From assembly GCA_013694495.1 (NCBI GenBank), contig JACDCH010000363.1, positions 1-32,634 of the forward strand: a stretch of DNA of 32,634 bases, in the 5' to 3' direction. The notes under the pieces were generated by a model, which saw only the letters and a list, made by a program, of their open reading frames with translations, made no database searches and was not told where the DNA came from. The stretch's first letter is position 1; every line of letters starts with the position of its first letter. The stretch comes from Acidimicrobiia bacterium (GTDB lineage Bacteria; Actinomycetota; Acidimicrobiia; Acidimicrobiales; JACDCH01). Positions 15,248 to 25,331 of the stretch are shown piece after piece. A program made the position numbers and the translations under genes.

Positions 15248-16626
15248 GCGGTCCCGTGGACGCCCCCGACCTGCTCGTCATCGGAGGCGGCGCTGGCGGC
15301 ATCTCCGCCGCGCAGGCCGCCGCCCGGCGCGGCGCCTCGGTGCTGATCGTGCAGGACGGGCCGATCGGTGGCGACTGCACCTTCACGGGCTGCGTGCCTT
15401 CCAAAGCGCTGCTCTCGGCGGCCGCGGCGGGCACCGGGTTCGACGAGGCCATGGCCCGGGTCCGCCACGCCGTCGGGACGATCGCCTTGAACGAGGACGA
15501 CGACGCCATGGCCGCCCAGGGCATCACGGTCCGACACGGTCGGGCGACCTTCACCGCGCCCGGGGTGGTCGACGTCGACGGCACCACGATCCGGGCGAAG
15601 CGCATCATCGTCGCCACTGGCGCCGGACCGGACATCCCCCCGATCGAGGGCCTCGGCACGATCGATGTCCTCACCAACGAGACCCTCTTCGAGCTCGAGC
15701 GCCAGCCCGAGTCGATGGCCGTCCTCGGGGGAGGGCCGATCGGCGTCGAGATGGCGCAGGCCTTCGCTCGGCTCGGCACCCGGATCACCCTGATCGAAGC
15801 CGAGGACCGGGTGCTGCCAGGCGAGGAGCCCGAGGCGTCGACGATCGTCGCCAGCGCGCTCCAGGCCGATGCCGTCGACCTACGTGTCGGGGCCCGGCTC
15901 GAACGGGTCGAGCCCGCCCCTGACGGCGCCCGCCTGCACCTCTCCGCCGGTGCACCCGTCGACGTGGAACGGGTGCTTGTGGCCATCGGCCGGCGCCCGA
16001 CCAGCGGCGGCTTCGGGCTCGAGGAGATCGGCGTCACGCTCGACGAACGCGGCTTCGTGGTGACCGACGCCACCATGCGTACCGCCGTGGCAGGGATCTG
16101 GGCCGTCGGCGACGTCACCGGGCGGCTCCAGTTCACCCACGCCGCCGCCCGCATGGGCCTCATCGCCGCGGACAACGCCCTCTCCCGGCTGGCGCGGGTC
16201 CGGCCGAAGCGGTTCGACACCGCCGCTGTCCCCTGGGTCACCTTCACCGACCCGGAGGTCGCCCACGTCGGCATGACCGAAGCCCAGGCCGCCGACCACG
16301 ACGGCCGGGTGGCGACGGTGCCCTTCGACGCCTTCGACCGAGCCATCGCATCCGGGCGCACCGGCGGGTACGTCACGCTCATCGCCGGACCCCGACGGGT
16401 CCTCGGCAACGCCGGGGGTGGCCGGCTCCTCGGTGCCACCATCGTCGGCCCGTCCGCCGGCGAGCTCGTCAACGAGGTCGCCCTGGGCATCCACACCGGC
16501 ATGTTCGCCGGCCGCCTCGCCCAGACCGTCCACGCCTACCCCACCTGGTCGATGGCCCTGCAGATCGCGGCCGGCCAGCTCTTCTTCGAGGTCGACGGCC
16601 GCGGCCACCGCCCCGCCCGCCGCTGA
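15244..16626 (+). CDS. FAD-dependent pyridine nucleotide-disulfide oxidoreductase (mercuric-reductase-like)
   Basis: This is a 460-residue class I flavoprotein disulfide reductase. It has an FAD-binding motif LLVIGGGAGGISAAQAAARR near the N terminus, a redox-active disulfide Cys45/Cys50 (GGDCTFTGCVPSK), a second Rossmann motif VLGGGPIGVEMAQAFARLG, the FAD motif GIWAVGDVTG and a dimerisation domain ending HAYPTWSMALQ with the active-site His about residue 430. It resembles mercuric reductase and dihydrolipoamide dehydrogenase. It lacks both the N-terminal HMA domain and the C-terminal Cys-Cys pair that MerA needs, so mercury reduction is unlikely. The substrate is unknown; in actinobacteria a low-molecular-weight disulfide is possible. 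It is coupled to the 58-residue gene upstream. Confidence 0.9.
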   Translation: MSGPVDAPDLLVIGGGAGGISAAQAAARRGASVLIVQDGPIGGDCTFTGCVPSKALLSAAAAGTGFDEAMARVRHAVGTIALNEDDDAMAAQGITVRHGRATFTAPGVVDVDGTTIRAKRIIVATGAGPDIPPIEGLGTIDVLTNETLFELERQPESMAVLGGGPIGVEMAQAFARLGTRITLIEAEDRVLPGEEPEASTIVASALQADAVDLRVGARLERVEPAPDGARLHLSAGAPVDVERVLVAIGRRPTSGGFGLEEIGVTLDERGFVVTDATMRTAVAGIWAVGDVTGRLQFTHAAARMGLIAADNALSRLARVRPKRFDTAAVPWVTFTDPEVAHVGMTEAQAADHDGRVATVPFDAFDRAIASGRTGGYVTLIAGPRRVLGNAGGGRLLGATIVGPSAGELVNEVALGIHTGMFAGRLAQTVHAYPTWSMALQIAAGQLFFEVDGRGHRPARR

Positions 16627-16799
16627 CACGGAAGGGCCGCGTGCTGGTCGAGGTTGGAACGACAGGGGCCGCGACGAAGAGCTTGTGGCTCCACCGGTGG
16701 TCATCCCTCGCGGAGCCTTGCCCACGACGGGAGCCGGGCAGCCGGCAGGAGAGCGCCACGACATCGTCTGAAGCGCCCCGGGTCTGGTGACTGCTCTGG

Positions 16800-17666
16800 A
16801 TGGTCATAGTGTGCTGGCTTGACCCGGCATTCGTCCCGACTCCGAACCTGAGGGGATCACTCACCTTGCCCCCTGAGCACCACCCCGAGGGCGGCTCTTC
16901 CTCCCCCCATCTGGGAGCGGAGGAGGTGCCGGGAGATGGGTCGACGCCGGTCGTGGAGCAGACGTCGACCGGCTCAGTCGATCTCCGGCGCATGGCCGCC
17001 ATCCCGGCCAGTAGCGACGTGGTCGATGGCGCGCTGCGCCTGGTGGTCGCCCTCGCCGCAGCGACGGTCGGCGGTGCGGACGGTGTGAGCGTGTCACTCG
17101 AACGCCGCGGGGAGTTGATGACGGTGGCATCGAGCGACGAAACGGTCCTCCAGATGGACCACGACCAGTACGCCACGGGGCAGGGTCCTTGCGTGGCTGC
17201 CGCCCGGGAGGGCCGTTGGTTCCACGTCGAGTCGCTCGACGAGGAGTCACGCTGGCCGGACTTCATCCCTCGCGCCATCGAGGGGGGCATCCACAGCATC
17301 CTCTCGACGCCCTTGGTGACTGAGGCTCGCCCGGTCGGTGCTCTCAACATCTATTCCAACACCAACCGAGCCTTCGGCACGACCGAGCAGGAGCTCGCGG
17401 CCCTGTTTGCAACCCAGGCCTCCGGGATCCTCGAGAACGCCGGCGCCCACGTCCCCGACGAACAAGTCGCTGCCCAGCTCGACGACGCCCTCCGGTCCCG
17501 GGAGGTCATCGCCCAGGCCCAAGGCGTGCTCATGGAACGCGACGGCCTCTCCCCCGATGACGCGTCGGCGCAGCTCCGGCGAACAGCCCGCGAGGCCGAC
17601 ATCACGCTCCGTCGCCTCGCTGAGAACATCGTTGCAGCCGCGGCCGGCCGAGGGCCTCGAACCTGA
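16800..17666 (+). CDS. GAF and ANTAR domain transcriptional antiterminator
   Basis: This is a cytoplasmic sensor-regulator common in actinobacteria. The GAF domain spans roughly residues 75-215 (VSVSLERRGELMTVASSDE, YATGQGPCVAAAREGRWFHV, GALNIYSNTNRAFGTTEQEL). The ANTAR domain follows at about 230-280 (SREVIAQAQGVLMERDGLSP, then AREADITLRRLAENIVA) and typically binds paired hairpins in nascent RNA to prevent termination. The first ~65 residues are low-complexity and unlike the family. ATG 16800 has no clear ribosome site, while TTG 16866 has AGGGG upstream and may be the true start. The next small gene begins 16 bases after its stop. Confidence 0.88.
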   Translation: MVIVCWLDPAFVPTPNLRGSLTLPPEHHPEGGSSSPHLGAEEVPGDGSTPVVEQTSTGSVDLRRMAAIPASSDVVDGALRLVVALAAATVGGADGVSVSLERRGELMTVASSDETVLQMDHDQYATGQGPCVAAAREGRWFHVESLDEESRWPDFIPRAIEGGIHSILSTPLVTEARPVGALNIYSNTNRAFGTTEQELAALFATQASGILENAGAHVPDEQVAAQLDDALRSREVIAQAQGVLMERDGLSPDDASAQLRRTAREADITLRRLAENIVAAAAGRGPRT

Positions 17667-17682
17667 TGGCTTCGTCGTGCTG

Positions 17683-17907
17683 ATGGAAGAACTCCAGCGG
17701 GCGAGGGGGGAGCTGGCGCTCTCCGTCGGTGACCTGTGGTACCGGTACTTCACGCTCGGCGGGATGAGCACTGCGCTCGAGCTCGACGCGTACCTCTACG
17801 GCGCGCTCAGTCCCAGCGACCGCGACCGCGATCTCATCGCTGTCGCCCTCAACGAACGCTTCTCCGAGCTCGACCGCGATCACCCGATCCCGTACTCGGA
17901 CGACTGA
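17683..17907 (+). CDS. Small hypothetical protein after the GAF-ANTAR gene
   Basis: This 74-residue acidic protein reads MEELQRARGELALSVGDLWY, RYFTLGGMSTALELDAYLYG and then ALSPSDRDRDLIAVALNERF, ending in PIPYSDD. It is mostly helical by eye, with no cysteines or membrane segment. Codon use and the clean reading frame match real genes, and it follows the GAF-ANTAR gene on the same strand at 16 bases. GTG 17677 would add two residues. I recall similar small helical proteins in actinobacteria near GAF-ANTAR genes but cannot assign a function. Confidence 0.65.
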   Translation: MEELQRARGELALSVGDLWYRYFTLGGMSTALELDAYLYGALSPSDRDRDLIAVALNERFSELDRDHPIPYSDD

Positions 17908-18772
17908 GCCTGTCGCCCATAGCTCCACGACAGAACGACTCGCTTTTCGGCTGCGTCCTTCCGTTCCCCGTGGTCGCCGAGATGCGCTTCGGTGCCGAGA
18001 TCGCTGGCTGGGGCGCAAGGAGGCGAAGGGCTCTCGAGCGACTCGTCGGCCAGGGTGAGCAGCGTGGCCGCCGACAAAAACGTCTGGTGCCGGTCGGGAT
18101 CGCCGGGTGACAGGAGGCCGGCCGCTTCGACGCCATCCGCCCGGCCCGGCCCGGGTCCCCGGGGGCGATGGCCGCCGCCTCGAGGAGCCCGGTCACGAGC
18201 TCGTCGACCGAGGTCACGCCCACCCGCCGTCCCGCCCGGCGGTCTCGTTGTGGTTTCCGCCTGTCCCGCAGATGAACGGTGAGCAGCCGCCGGCGGTGGC
18301 GACCGTGGCCGCGACCGCCAGCGCCGCGACCCCCCGGGCTCGCTGGCGATCGCGGGCCGGTGTCTCGTCGTGGTTGGCCCGGAGGCCGGCGTGGGCCGCC
18401 TCGGCGGCGAGCACCAGGCTCGTCGCCGAGGTCAGGTTGGCCAGGCCGAGGAAAGAGGTTCGGCGATGCGCCGAAGTCCAGGTCGAGCTCGAGGCACTCG
18501 ATCGAGGCCGACGTGTCGAAGAAGGTGGGGAGCTCCAACGCGGATCCACCGGGCGCCTCTCCGCAGAGCGGGTTGCGGGGGTACCCGACGATGGCATCGA
18601 GGCCGGCGTGCTCGCTCGTGCCCGACTCGACGGATCTCGCAGCCTCGCCCTCGGTTGGGCGAGGCGGTTCGATCGCAGAGGGGCGCCCGGGTAGCGATCG
18701 CCGGTCCCAGCGAGGTCATGTCGCGCTCAACGGCGGGCAGATGGGCCGGATGCGTCGCTCGACCCGCTCGGT
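17908..18772 (-). other. 0.87-kb stretch without an intact gene, apparently eroded coding DNA
   Basis: No single frame is convincing here. On the minus strand, protein-like pieces change frame repeatedly. One frame has ELPTFFDTSASIECLELDLD; the next has LANLTSATSLVLAAEAAHAG then AALAVAATVATAGGCSPF. Returning to the first frame gives VDELVTGLLEAAAIAPGDPG, and a further piece reads SAATLLTLADESLESPSPP. The order and strand are constant, which suggests one or two genes broken by several indels. The pieces match no family I recognise. Nothing on the plus strand looks like a gene. Confidence 0.4.
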
Positions 18773-19489
18773 TCAGGCGGCGCAGCCCTCGGCGGTGGCG
18801 TCGCTGACCTCGATGCCGCCGTTCCCGTCGGCGTCGGCGCAGGCCGCGGTCCCATCGGCGCGTGTGACCTGGATCGGGGCGTCCTCACCGTTGAGGGCGT
18901 CGGTGCCCCCAAGGAGGATGGCGTCCGGGTCCGTGGGCCCGAGGCCCCAGATCACCGGGCAGTCCGATCCCTCGGGCTGGTAGATGAGGGCAACCTCAGC
19001 TTCGCCCGTGCCGCGCAGCGTGATACCGATGACCTCGCCGTAGCCGGCCAGGCCGAGGTCGGTGAAGATCGGCTGGAAGGTGCCGGCTGCCGCCGCCACC
19101 GGCTCGGCCGGTTCGAGGCCGCAGCGGACCACCACGTTCCAGTCGCCGGGCACGTCCTCGTCGCCCTCGGCGGTGACGAGGAAGGCACCACCGGCGCCGG
19201 TGGAGGCCCGGCAGCTGCCGAACAGGACCTCGGTCAGCTCGCACTCCCGGTCGGCGATCGTGGCGTCGAGCCCGCTGGCACCGTTTCCGCCGGGGGCGAA
19301 GGCGGTGTCCTCGCCGAGGATCTCAGCGGTCGCTCCCGAGCCGCTGTCGGTGGTCGTGGTCTCGTCGCCTGCCGCCTCGGTTGTGGTGATGGCATCACCG
19401 TCGCCCTCCTCGGCGTCGTCGCCTGCACCCCCGCAGGCGGCGATGAGCAGGAGGAGGGCCGCGGTGAGGGCGATGGTTCGGACGCGCAT
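18773..19489 (-). CDS. Secreted lipoprotein of unknown function
   Basis: This 238-residue lipoprotein has a clean signal and lipobox (TAALLLLIAACGG, Cys19 lipidated), then a Thr/Glu/Asp/Gly-rich linker to about residue 60. The globular part contains several spaced cysteines (DRECELTEVLFGSCRAS, VVRCGLEP, GSDCPVIW, AACADADGNGG, EGCAA) that probably form disulfides outside the cell. ATG 19489 has AAGGATCA upstream and begins a normal signal peptide. It is divergent from the catalase gene across about 295 bases in which no gene or clear operator was seen. No known domain is recognised. Confidence 0.8.
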   Translation of the reverse strand: MRVRTIALTAALLLLIAACGGAGDDAEEGDGDAITTTEAAGDETTTTDSGSGATAEILGEDTAFAPGGNGASGLDATIADRECELTEVLFGSCRASTGAGGAFLVTAEGDEDVPGDWNVVVRCGLEPAEPVAAAAGTFQPIFTDLGLAGYGEVIGITLRGTGEAEVALIYQPEGSDCPVIWGLGPTDPDAILLGGTDALNGEDAPIQVTRADGTAACADADGNGGIEVSDATAEGCAA

Positions 19490-19784
19490 GGCCGTGATCC
19501 TTCCACCTGCATCGACCAGCTCCGCCGAGATTGGCGCCGACCCGACCCGCATCGTCTTGGGGCGAGTGACCCGCGGCTCAGGGTCGGAGATCGCGCAAAC
19601 GCCACGGAGATGCGTCGAGGAGTCGAGGTCGACGGTCAAGGCGCGCCTTCTCGGGCGCGGTCGGCTGCGTGTTCACGCTCCAGCTCGTCGATCAGCGGGG
19701 GCCGCCGGGTTTCGGACGCGCGTGCGTGGGGCAGCCCGACGCAGCGGCCGGGCCTCGACCGCACCGTCGAAGGGAAGCGAAAAC

Positions 19785-21932
<2,148 letters not shown>

Positions 21933-21933
21933 C

Positions 21934-22350
21934 GTGCCGAACGGGATCGACCTCATCCTCGCCGACCACCAGGCCGTCTCGGCCGCCTTCGACGCCTTCG
22001 AGTCGACGCTCGACGCGACGATCGTCGCCCGGATCATCGATCAGCTCAGGGCCCACGACGACGCCGAACACGCCGCGCTGTACCCGCTTGCCGCCATCGT
22101 CCTCGAGGACGCCGCGCTGCTCGACGCCTCGCTCCAGGCCCACGCCGGCGTGAAGCGCCAGATCGACCACCTGCGCGCCCAGGAGGGCGCCCCGTTCGTC
22201 GAAGCGGTCGCCGGCCTGCGAGCGCTCGTGGACGCGCACGTCGCCGACGAGGAGAAGCGGTTGCTGCCGGCGTTGCAGGCGGCCGCCACCGAACGCCAGC
22301 TCGACGAGCTCGGCGGCCGGATCCTCCAGGCGAAGCAGCGCGTCGGGTGA
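21934..22350 (+). CDS. Hemerythrin/HHE domain protein
   Basis: This 138-residue four-helix protein carries the spaced His and acidic residues of the hemerythrin HHE family: His12 (LADHQAV), His41 and His46 (AHDDAEHAALYP), His70 (LQAHAGVKRQI) and His102 with Glu106 (VDAHVADEEKRLLP). Such proteins bind a di-iron centre and sense or carry oxygen, peroxide or nitric oxide. The start is GTG 21934, immediately after the catalase stop. That coupling suggests a job in peroxide or iron handling. A strong hairpin follows the stop. Confidence 0.85.
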   Translation: MPNGIDLILADHQAVSAAFDAFESTLDATIVARIIDQLRAHDDAEHAALYPLAAIVLEDAALLDASLQAHAGVKRQIDHLRAQEGAPFVEAVAGLRALVDAHVADEEKRLLPALQAAATERQLDELGGRILQAKQRVG

Positions 22351-22351
22351 G

Positions 22352-22384
22352 CGCTTCCACCGGAGGGGGCGGCCGGTGGAAGCG
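22352..22384. terminator. Hairpin between convergent hemerythrin and arsC genes
   Basis: CGCTTCCACCGG (22352-22363) and CCGGTGGAAGCG (22373-22384) form a perfect 12-base stem with a 9-base loop. It starts one base after the hemerythrin stop and lies 12 bases from the arsC stop on the other strand. No T run follows on either strand. It probably works as a bidirectional terminator of the U-tract-less kind common in high-GC actinobacteria. Confidence 0.75.
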
Positions 22385-22395
22385 GGGCGAGCGGG

Positions 22396-23040
22396 TCAGG
22401 CGGGTTCGGCGCCCAGCGATGTGAGCAGGCCGCGGACTCGGCGTCCGATCTCGTCGCGGATGGGGCGGACGGCGTCGACGTCCTGACCGGCGGGGTCGGG
22501 GAGCTCCCAGTCCTCGTAGCGCTTGCCGGGGAACAGCGGGCATGAGTCGCCGCAGCCCATCGTGACCACGACGTCGGCGGCTTGGACGATCTCGTCGGTC
22601 CAGGGCTTGGGGAACTCCTGCGCGATGTCGATGCCGACTTCGGCCATGGCCAGCACAGCGGAGGGATTGATCTCCTTGCCGGGCTCGGAGCCGCCGGACC
22701 AGGCGACGGCGCGGTCATCGGCGAGGTGGTTGAACCAGCCCAAGGCCATCTGGGAGCGGCCGGCGTTGTGAACGCACAGGAACAGAACGACGGGACGTCC
22801 ATCCCCGCTCTTGCCTTCGACCTTGGCGAGCGCTCGGAGGCGCTGTCGGGCGAACTTCTCCGCCATCAGCGGGAGGAAGGGGACGATGCGGGCGCCGCTG
22901 GCGAACTGGTCACAGCTGGTGACGAGGAACTGCTCGATGGTCTCGGTGCCGAAGATCCCGTCGAACTCGCGGTGCAGGGCGTTGGCGGCGAGGCGCAGGG
23001 CCTGCTGTTGTTCGAGGGTGAGGTCATCCATGAAGGGCAT
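22396..23040 (-). CDS. arsC: Arsenate reductase of the LMW-PTP fold with N-terminal helical domain
   Basis: This 214-residue protein has two parts. Residues 1-75 form a helical domain (LRLAANALHREFDGIFGTE, then AEKFARQRLRALAKVEG) seen in actinobacterial reductases as a three-helix dimerisation domain. Residues 83-214 are a low-molecular-weight-phosphatase-like ArsC: P-loop CVHNAGRS (Cys89-Arg95), MGCGDSCPLFPGKRYEDWEL with Cys163 and Cys167, and the Asp182-Pro general-acid motif. It reduces arsenate to arsenite. In actinobacteria the electron donor is often mycothiol/mycoredoxin, which is inferred here. ATG 23040 is used; ATG 23031 is also possible. It is third in the arsR-aqpS-arsC operon, 13 bases after aqpS. 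Confidence 0.93.
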   Translation of the reverse strand: MPFMDDLTLEQQQALRLAANALHREFDGIFGTETIEQFLVTSCDQFASGARIVPFLPLMAEKFARQRLRALAKVEGKSGDGRPVVLFLCVHNAGRSQMALGWFNHLADDRAVAWSGGSEPGKEINPSAVLAMAEVGIDIAQEFPKPWTDEIVQAADVVVTMGCGDSCPLFPGKRYEDWELPDPAGQDVDAVRPIRDEIGRRVRGLLTSLGAEPA

Positions 23041-23053
23041 GCCGGGTCTCGTT

Positions 23054-23764
23054 TCAGGCGGCTTCGGATCGGTCGTGGGGGACGATGAGATCGAGAGCGG
23101 GGGCGTTCGGGAACAGGAACCGGGCCAGCGCGATGGCGGCGATGCCGCCGGCCACCTGGGCGGTGATGAACCCGGGGGCGGAGGAGGGCTGGATCCCGGC
23201 GAAGGTGTCGGTGAGGGTGCGGCCGATGGTGACGGCAGGGTTGGCGAAGCTGGTCGAAGACGTGAACCAGTAGGCGGCGGCGATGTAGCCGGCGACGGCG
23301 AACGGTGCGGTCGAGGACCTCCCGGAGTGCACGACCCCGAGGATGACGATGACGAGGCCGAAGGTGGCGACGACCTCGCCGAGGAGCAGGCCGCTGGTGT
23401 CGCGGGCGTGGGTGGAGAGGGTGATGGCGTCGAGGTCGAACATCAGGTTGGCCACCACGGCGCCGGCGCAGGCCCCGACGACCTGAGCGGGGAGGTAGGC
23501 GAGCAGCTCTCGGTTCGTGAGGCCACCCAGGATTCGGTCGGCGAGGGAGACGACGGGGTTGAAGTGGGCGCCCGACACCGACCCGAAGGCCAGGATCAGT
23601 GCGACGAGCCCACCGGCGGTGGCCGTCGAGTTCTCCAACAGCTGCAGACCGACATCGTCGGGGGAGAGCCGCTGGGCGAAGATCCCCGAGCCGACCACGA
23701 CCGCGACCAGCAGGGCCGTGCCGACGGCCTCTGAGGTGGCCTTGCGCGCCAGCGTGGGCGTCAT
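23054..23764 (-). CDS. aqpS: Aquaglyceroporin-family channel (AqpS-like)
   Basis: This 236-residue MIP-family channel has six membrane segments and the two pore half-helices carrying SGAHFNPVVSLAD (first NPV box) and SFANPAVTIGRTL (second NPA box). The first box reads NPV rather than NPA. Members located in ars operons, such as Sinorhizobium AqpS, let arsenite leave the cell down its gradient after ArsC reduces arsenate. Methylated arsenic can also pass. It starts at ATG 23764, four bases after the arsR stop, and is followed by arsC, which supports the arsenic role. No Acr3 or ArsB pump is present in this operon. Confidence 0.9.
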   Translation of the reverse strand: MTPTLARKATSEAVGTALLVAVVVGSGIFAQRLSPDDVGLQLLENSTATAGGLVALILAFGSVSGAHFNPVVSLADRILGGLTNRELLAYLPAQVVGACAGAVVANLMFDLDAITLSTHARDTSGLLLGEVVATFGLVIVILGVVHSGRSSTAPFAVAGYIAAAYWFTSSTSFANPAVTIGRTLTDTFAGIQPSSAPGFITAQVAGGIAAIALARFLFPNAPALDLIVPHDRSEAA

Positions 23765-23768
23765 CGGT

Positions 23769-24086
23769 TCAGCAGCACGGCCGGCGCTGCTCGCCGTTGC
23801 TCGGCGCTGCGCTGGCGAGGGAGACGAGCTCCCGGCCAGCAGCCTCGAGGGGTTCGGTGCGGAGCCGGTAGTAGGTCCAGTACCGGTACTTGGATGACTC
23901 GACCAGCCTGGCGTCGCGCAGGACGCGGAGGTGATGACTCACGAGCGGCTGGGGAACGTCGAGCTCCTCGACGAGGTGGCACACGCACAACTCCTCGGCG
24001 GCGAGGAGCTGCACGATCCGCAACCGCAGCGGCTCGGCGAGGGCCTTGACGGCCTCGAGCAGCGTCGCATCTACATCGACCTTCAT
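23769..24086 (-). CDS. arsR: ArsR arsenite-responsive repressor
   Basis: This 105-residue ArsR has a core LAEPLRLRIVQLLAAEELCV and recognition helix VPQPLVSHHLRVLRDARLVE. The classic arsenite-binding pair Cys34/Cys36 in ELCVCHL is present, and a further Cys-Cys pair ends the protein (RRPCC), possibly the third ligand. It is the first gene of the arsR-aqpS-arsC operon and should repress it until As(III) or Sb(III) binds. An inverted repeat lies 29 bases upstream of its start. Its ligand layout differs from that of the ArsR at 6350-6688, so the two probably sense by different sites. Confidence 0.95.
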   Translation of the reverse strand: MKVDVDATLLEAVKALAEPLRLRIVQLLAAEELCVCHLVEELDVPQPLVSHHLRVLRDARLVESSKYRYWTYYRLRTEPLEAAGRELVSLASAAPSNGEQRRPCC

Positions 24087-24114
24087 CGTTATGGATGCTG
24101 ACTGATGTGGATGG

Positions 24115-24129
24115 GTTCGTCAAACGAAC
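24115..24129. promoter_or_regulatory. Candidate operator upstream of arsR-aqpS-arsC
   Basis: GTTCGT-CAA-ACGAAC is a perfect inverted repeat with 6-base arms, 29 bases upstream of the arsR ATG in the 129-base space before the DksA-like gene. Position and symmetry fit an ArsR site. It does not closely match the ATCAA-N6-TTGAT type, so binding is only a suggestion. Confidence 0.4.
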
Positions 24130-24215
24130 GCCAGGTGAACGCCGACGGATTCAGCCGATCGGCGGCGCCCTTCATCTCGGGCTGCGCACCACGTCGCCGG
24201 CCGAGGCGGGCGCGA

Positions 24216-24566
24216 CTACCTCGCGCAGTCGAGGCACCACGGCGTCGCGGGACGGGCCTCGAGGCGGTGAGCGTCGATGGCGCGGCCGCAGGTCGAGCAA
24301 GAGCCGTAGGTGCCGGCCGAGAGGCGAGCGAAAGCGTCCTCGACCTCGGCGAGGACGGCGCGGGCCTCTCGCAGCAGCGCGTGGATCTGTTCGCGCTCGA
24401 AGGCGATGGTGGCGCCTTCGGGGTCGTGCTCGTCGTCGGTGGCCACCAGTTCGGACGCCTGGATGATGTCGCCGTGCGTTCGGGCGAGTGCATCGATCTG
24501 AGTGAGCAGCCGCCGGCGCTCCGCGCCCAGGGCAGCCAGGACGACGTTCGTCTGCTCCGAAGGCAC
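24216..24566 (-). CDS. DksA/TraR-type C4 zinc-finger protein
   Basis: This 116-residue protein has an N-terminal helical hairpin (about residues 10-85, with LGAERRRLLTQIDALART and EREQIHALLREARAVLAEVE) and a C-terminal zinc finger. The finger cysteines are Cys90, Cys93, Cys111 and Cys114 (GSCSTCGRAIDAHRLEARP then WCLDC). This is the layout of the DksA/TraR family, whose coiled coil enters the RNA polymerase secondary channel. The hairpin tip carries acidic residues (TDDEHDPEG), as needed for that role, but binding has to be assumed. The start is GTG 24566 with a weak ribosome site. It lies upstream of arsR on the same strand, separated by 129 bases. Confidence 0.85.
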   Translation of the reverse strand: MPSEQTNVVLAALGAERRRLLTQIDALARTHGDIIQASELVATDDEHDPEGATIAFEREQIHALLREARAVLAEVEDAFARLSAGTYGSCSTCGRAIDAHRLEARPATPWCLDCAR

Positions 24567-24644
24567 GCCCCATTCTGCGCAGCCGCTCCGAGGCCGCTAA
24601 CCCGTCCGGTGGTCCGACACCGTTCTCGACGTTCGAGCTCGGCG

Positions 24645-25331
24645 CTAGCCCGTGCCCCCCTTGTCGTCGGCGGTGCCCGGCCGCACGAGGCCGGTCTCGT
24701 AGGCGGCGATCGTCGCCTGTACGCGATCGCGAACCCCGAGCTTGCGCAGCAGGTGGTTGACGTGGCTCTTGACCGTGGCTTCGCTGAGGAACAGCCTCGT
24801 CCCGACCTCGGCGTTGCTGAGGCCCTGCGCGATCAGGCGCAGGACCTCGATCTCGCGATCGGTGAGCTCGGCCAGGGCCGCCGAGGTCCCACCCGGAGGA
24901 GGTTGCTCGACGAAGCGCTCGATCAGTGATCCGAGCACCGCGGCGGCGAGGACGGGCTCACCGGCGGCGACTGCGTGGATCGCCCGCCGAAGCTCGTCCG
25001 GGCGGCTGCTCTTGAGGAGGAAGCCGGATGCCCCGAGCCGGAGGGCGTCGTACACGTTGCGGTCCCCGCCGAAGGTGGTCAGCACGAGGATCCTCGGGGC
25101 ATCTGCCGACGGTTGGCTCGCGAGCAGGCGCTCCAGGGCGACGAAGCCGTCCACGTGCGGCATGTGGAGGTCGAGGAGCACGACCGCGGGACGCAGCTCG
25201 CGAGCGAGCGTGATGGCTTCGGCACCGTCGGTCGCCTCGGCCACCACTTCGAGCTCGGGGTCCGACTCGAGGAGCAGGCGCAGCCCTTGCCGGACGAGCG
25301 CCTCGTCGTCGACGAGGAGGATGCTGATCAC
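24645..25331 (-). CDS. NarL/LuxR-family response regulator
   Basis: This 228-residue two-component regulator has a receiver domain at residues 1-115, with acidic pocket Asp8/Asp9, phosphoacceptor Asp54 (VLLDLHMPHVDG), the VLTTF switch residue and the FLLKSS lysine. A LuxR-type HTH lies at about 160-215 (ELTDREIEVLRLIAQGLSNA then TVKSHVNHLLRKLGV). GTG 25331 is chosen because it overlaps the kinase stop as GTGA and the receiver starts at once. The upstream frame overlaps the kinase gene. It is the partner of the kinase encoded just before it. The target genes are unknown; the divergent lipoprotein at 26577 is one candidate. Confidence 0.95.
   Translation of the reverse strand: MISILLVDDEALVRQGLRLLLESDPELEVVAEATDGAEAITLARELRPAVVLLDLHMPHVDGFVALERLLASQPSADAPRILVLTTFGGDRNVYDALRLGASGFLLKSSRPDELRRAIHAVAAGEPVLAAAVLGSLIERFVEQPPPGGTSAALAELTDREIEVLRLIAQGLSNAEVGTRLFLSEATVKSHVNHLLRKLGVRDRVQATIAAYETGLVRPGTADDKGGTG

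Noticed and set aside
15244..16626. Mercuric reductase (merA)
   Set aside because: The FAD enzyme lacks the C-terminal Cys-Cys pair and the HMA domain needed for mercury reduction, and no merR or merT gene is nearby.
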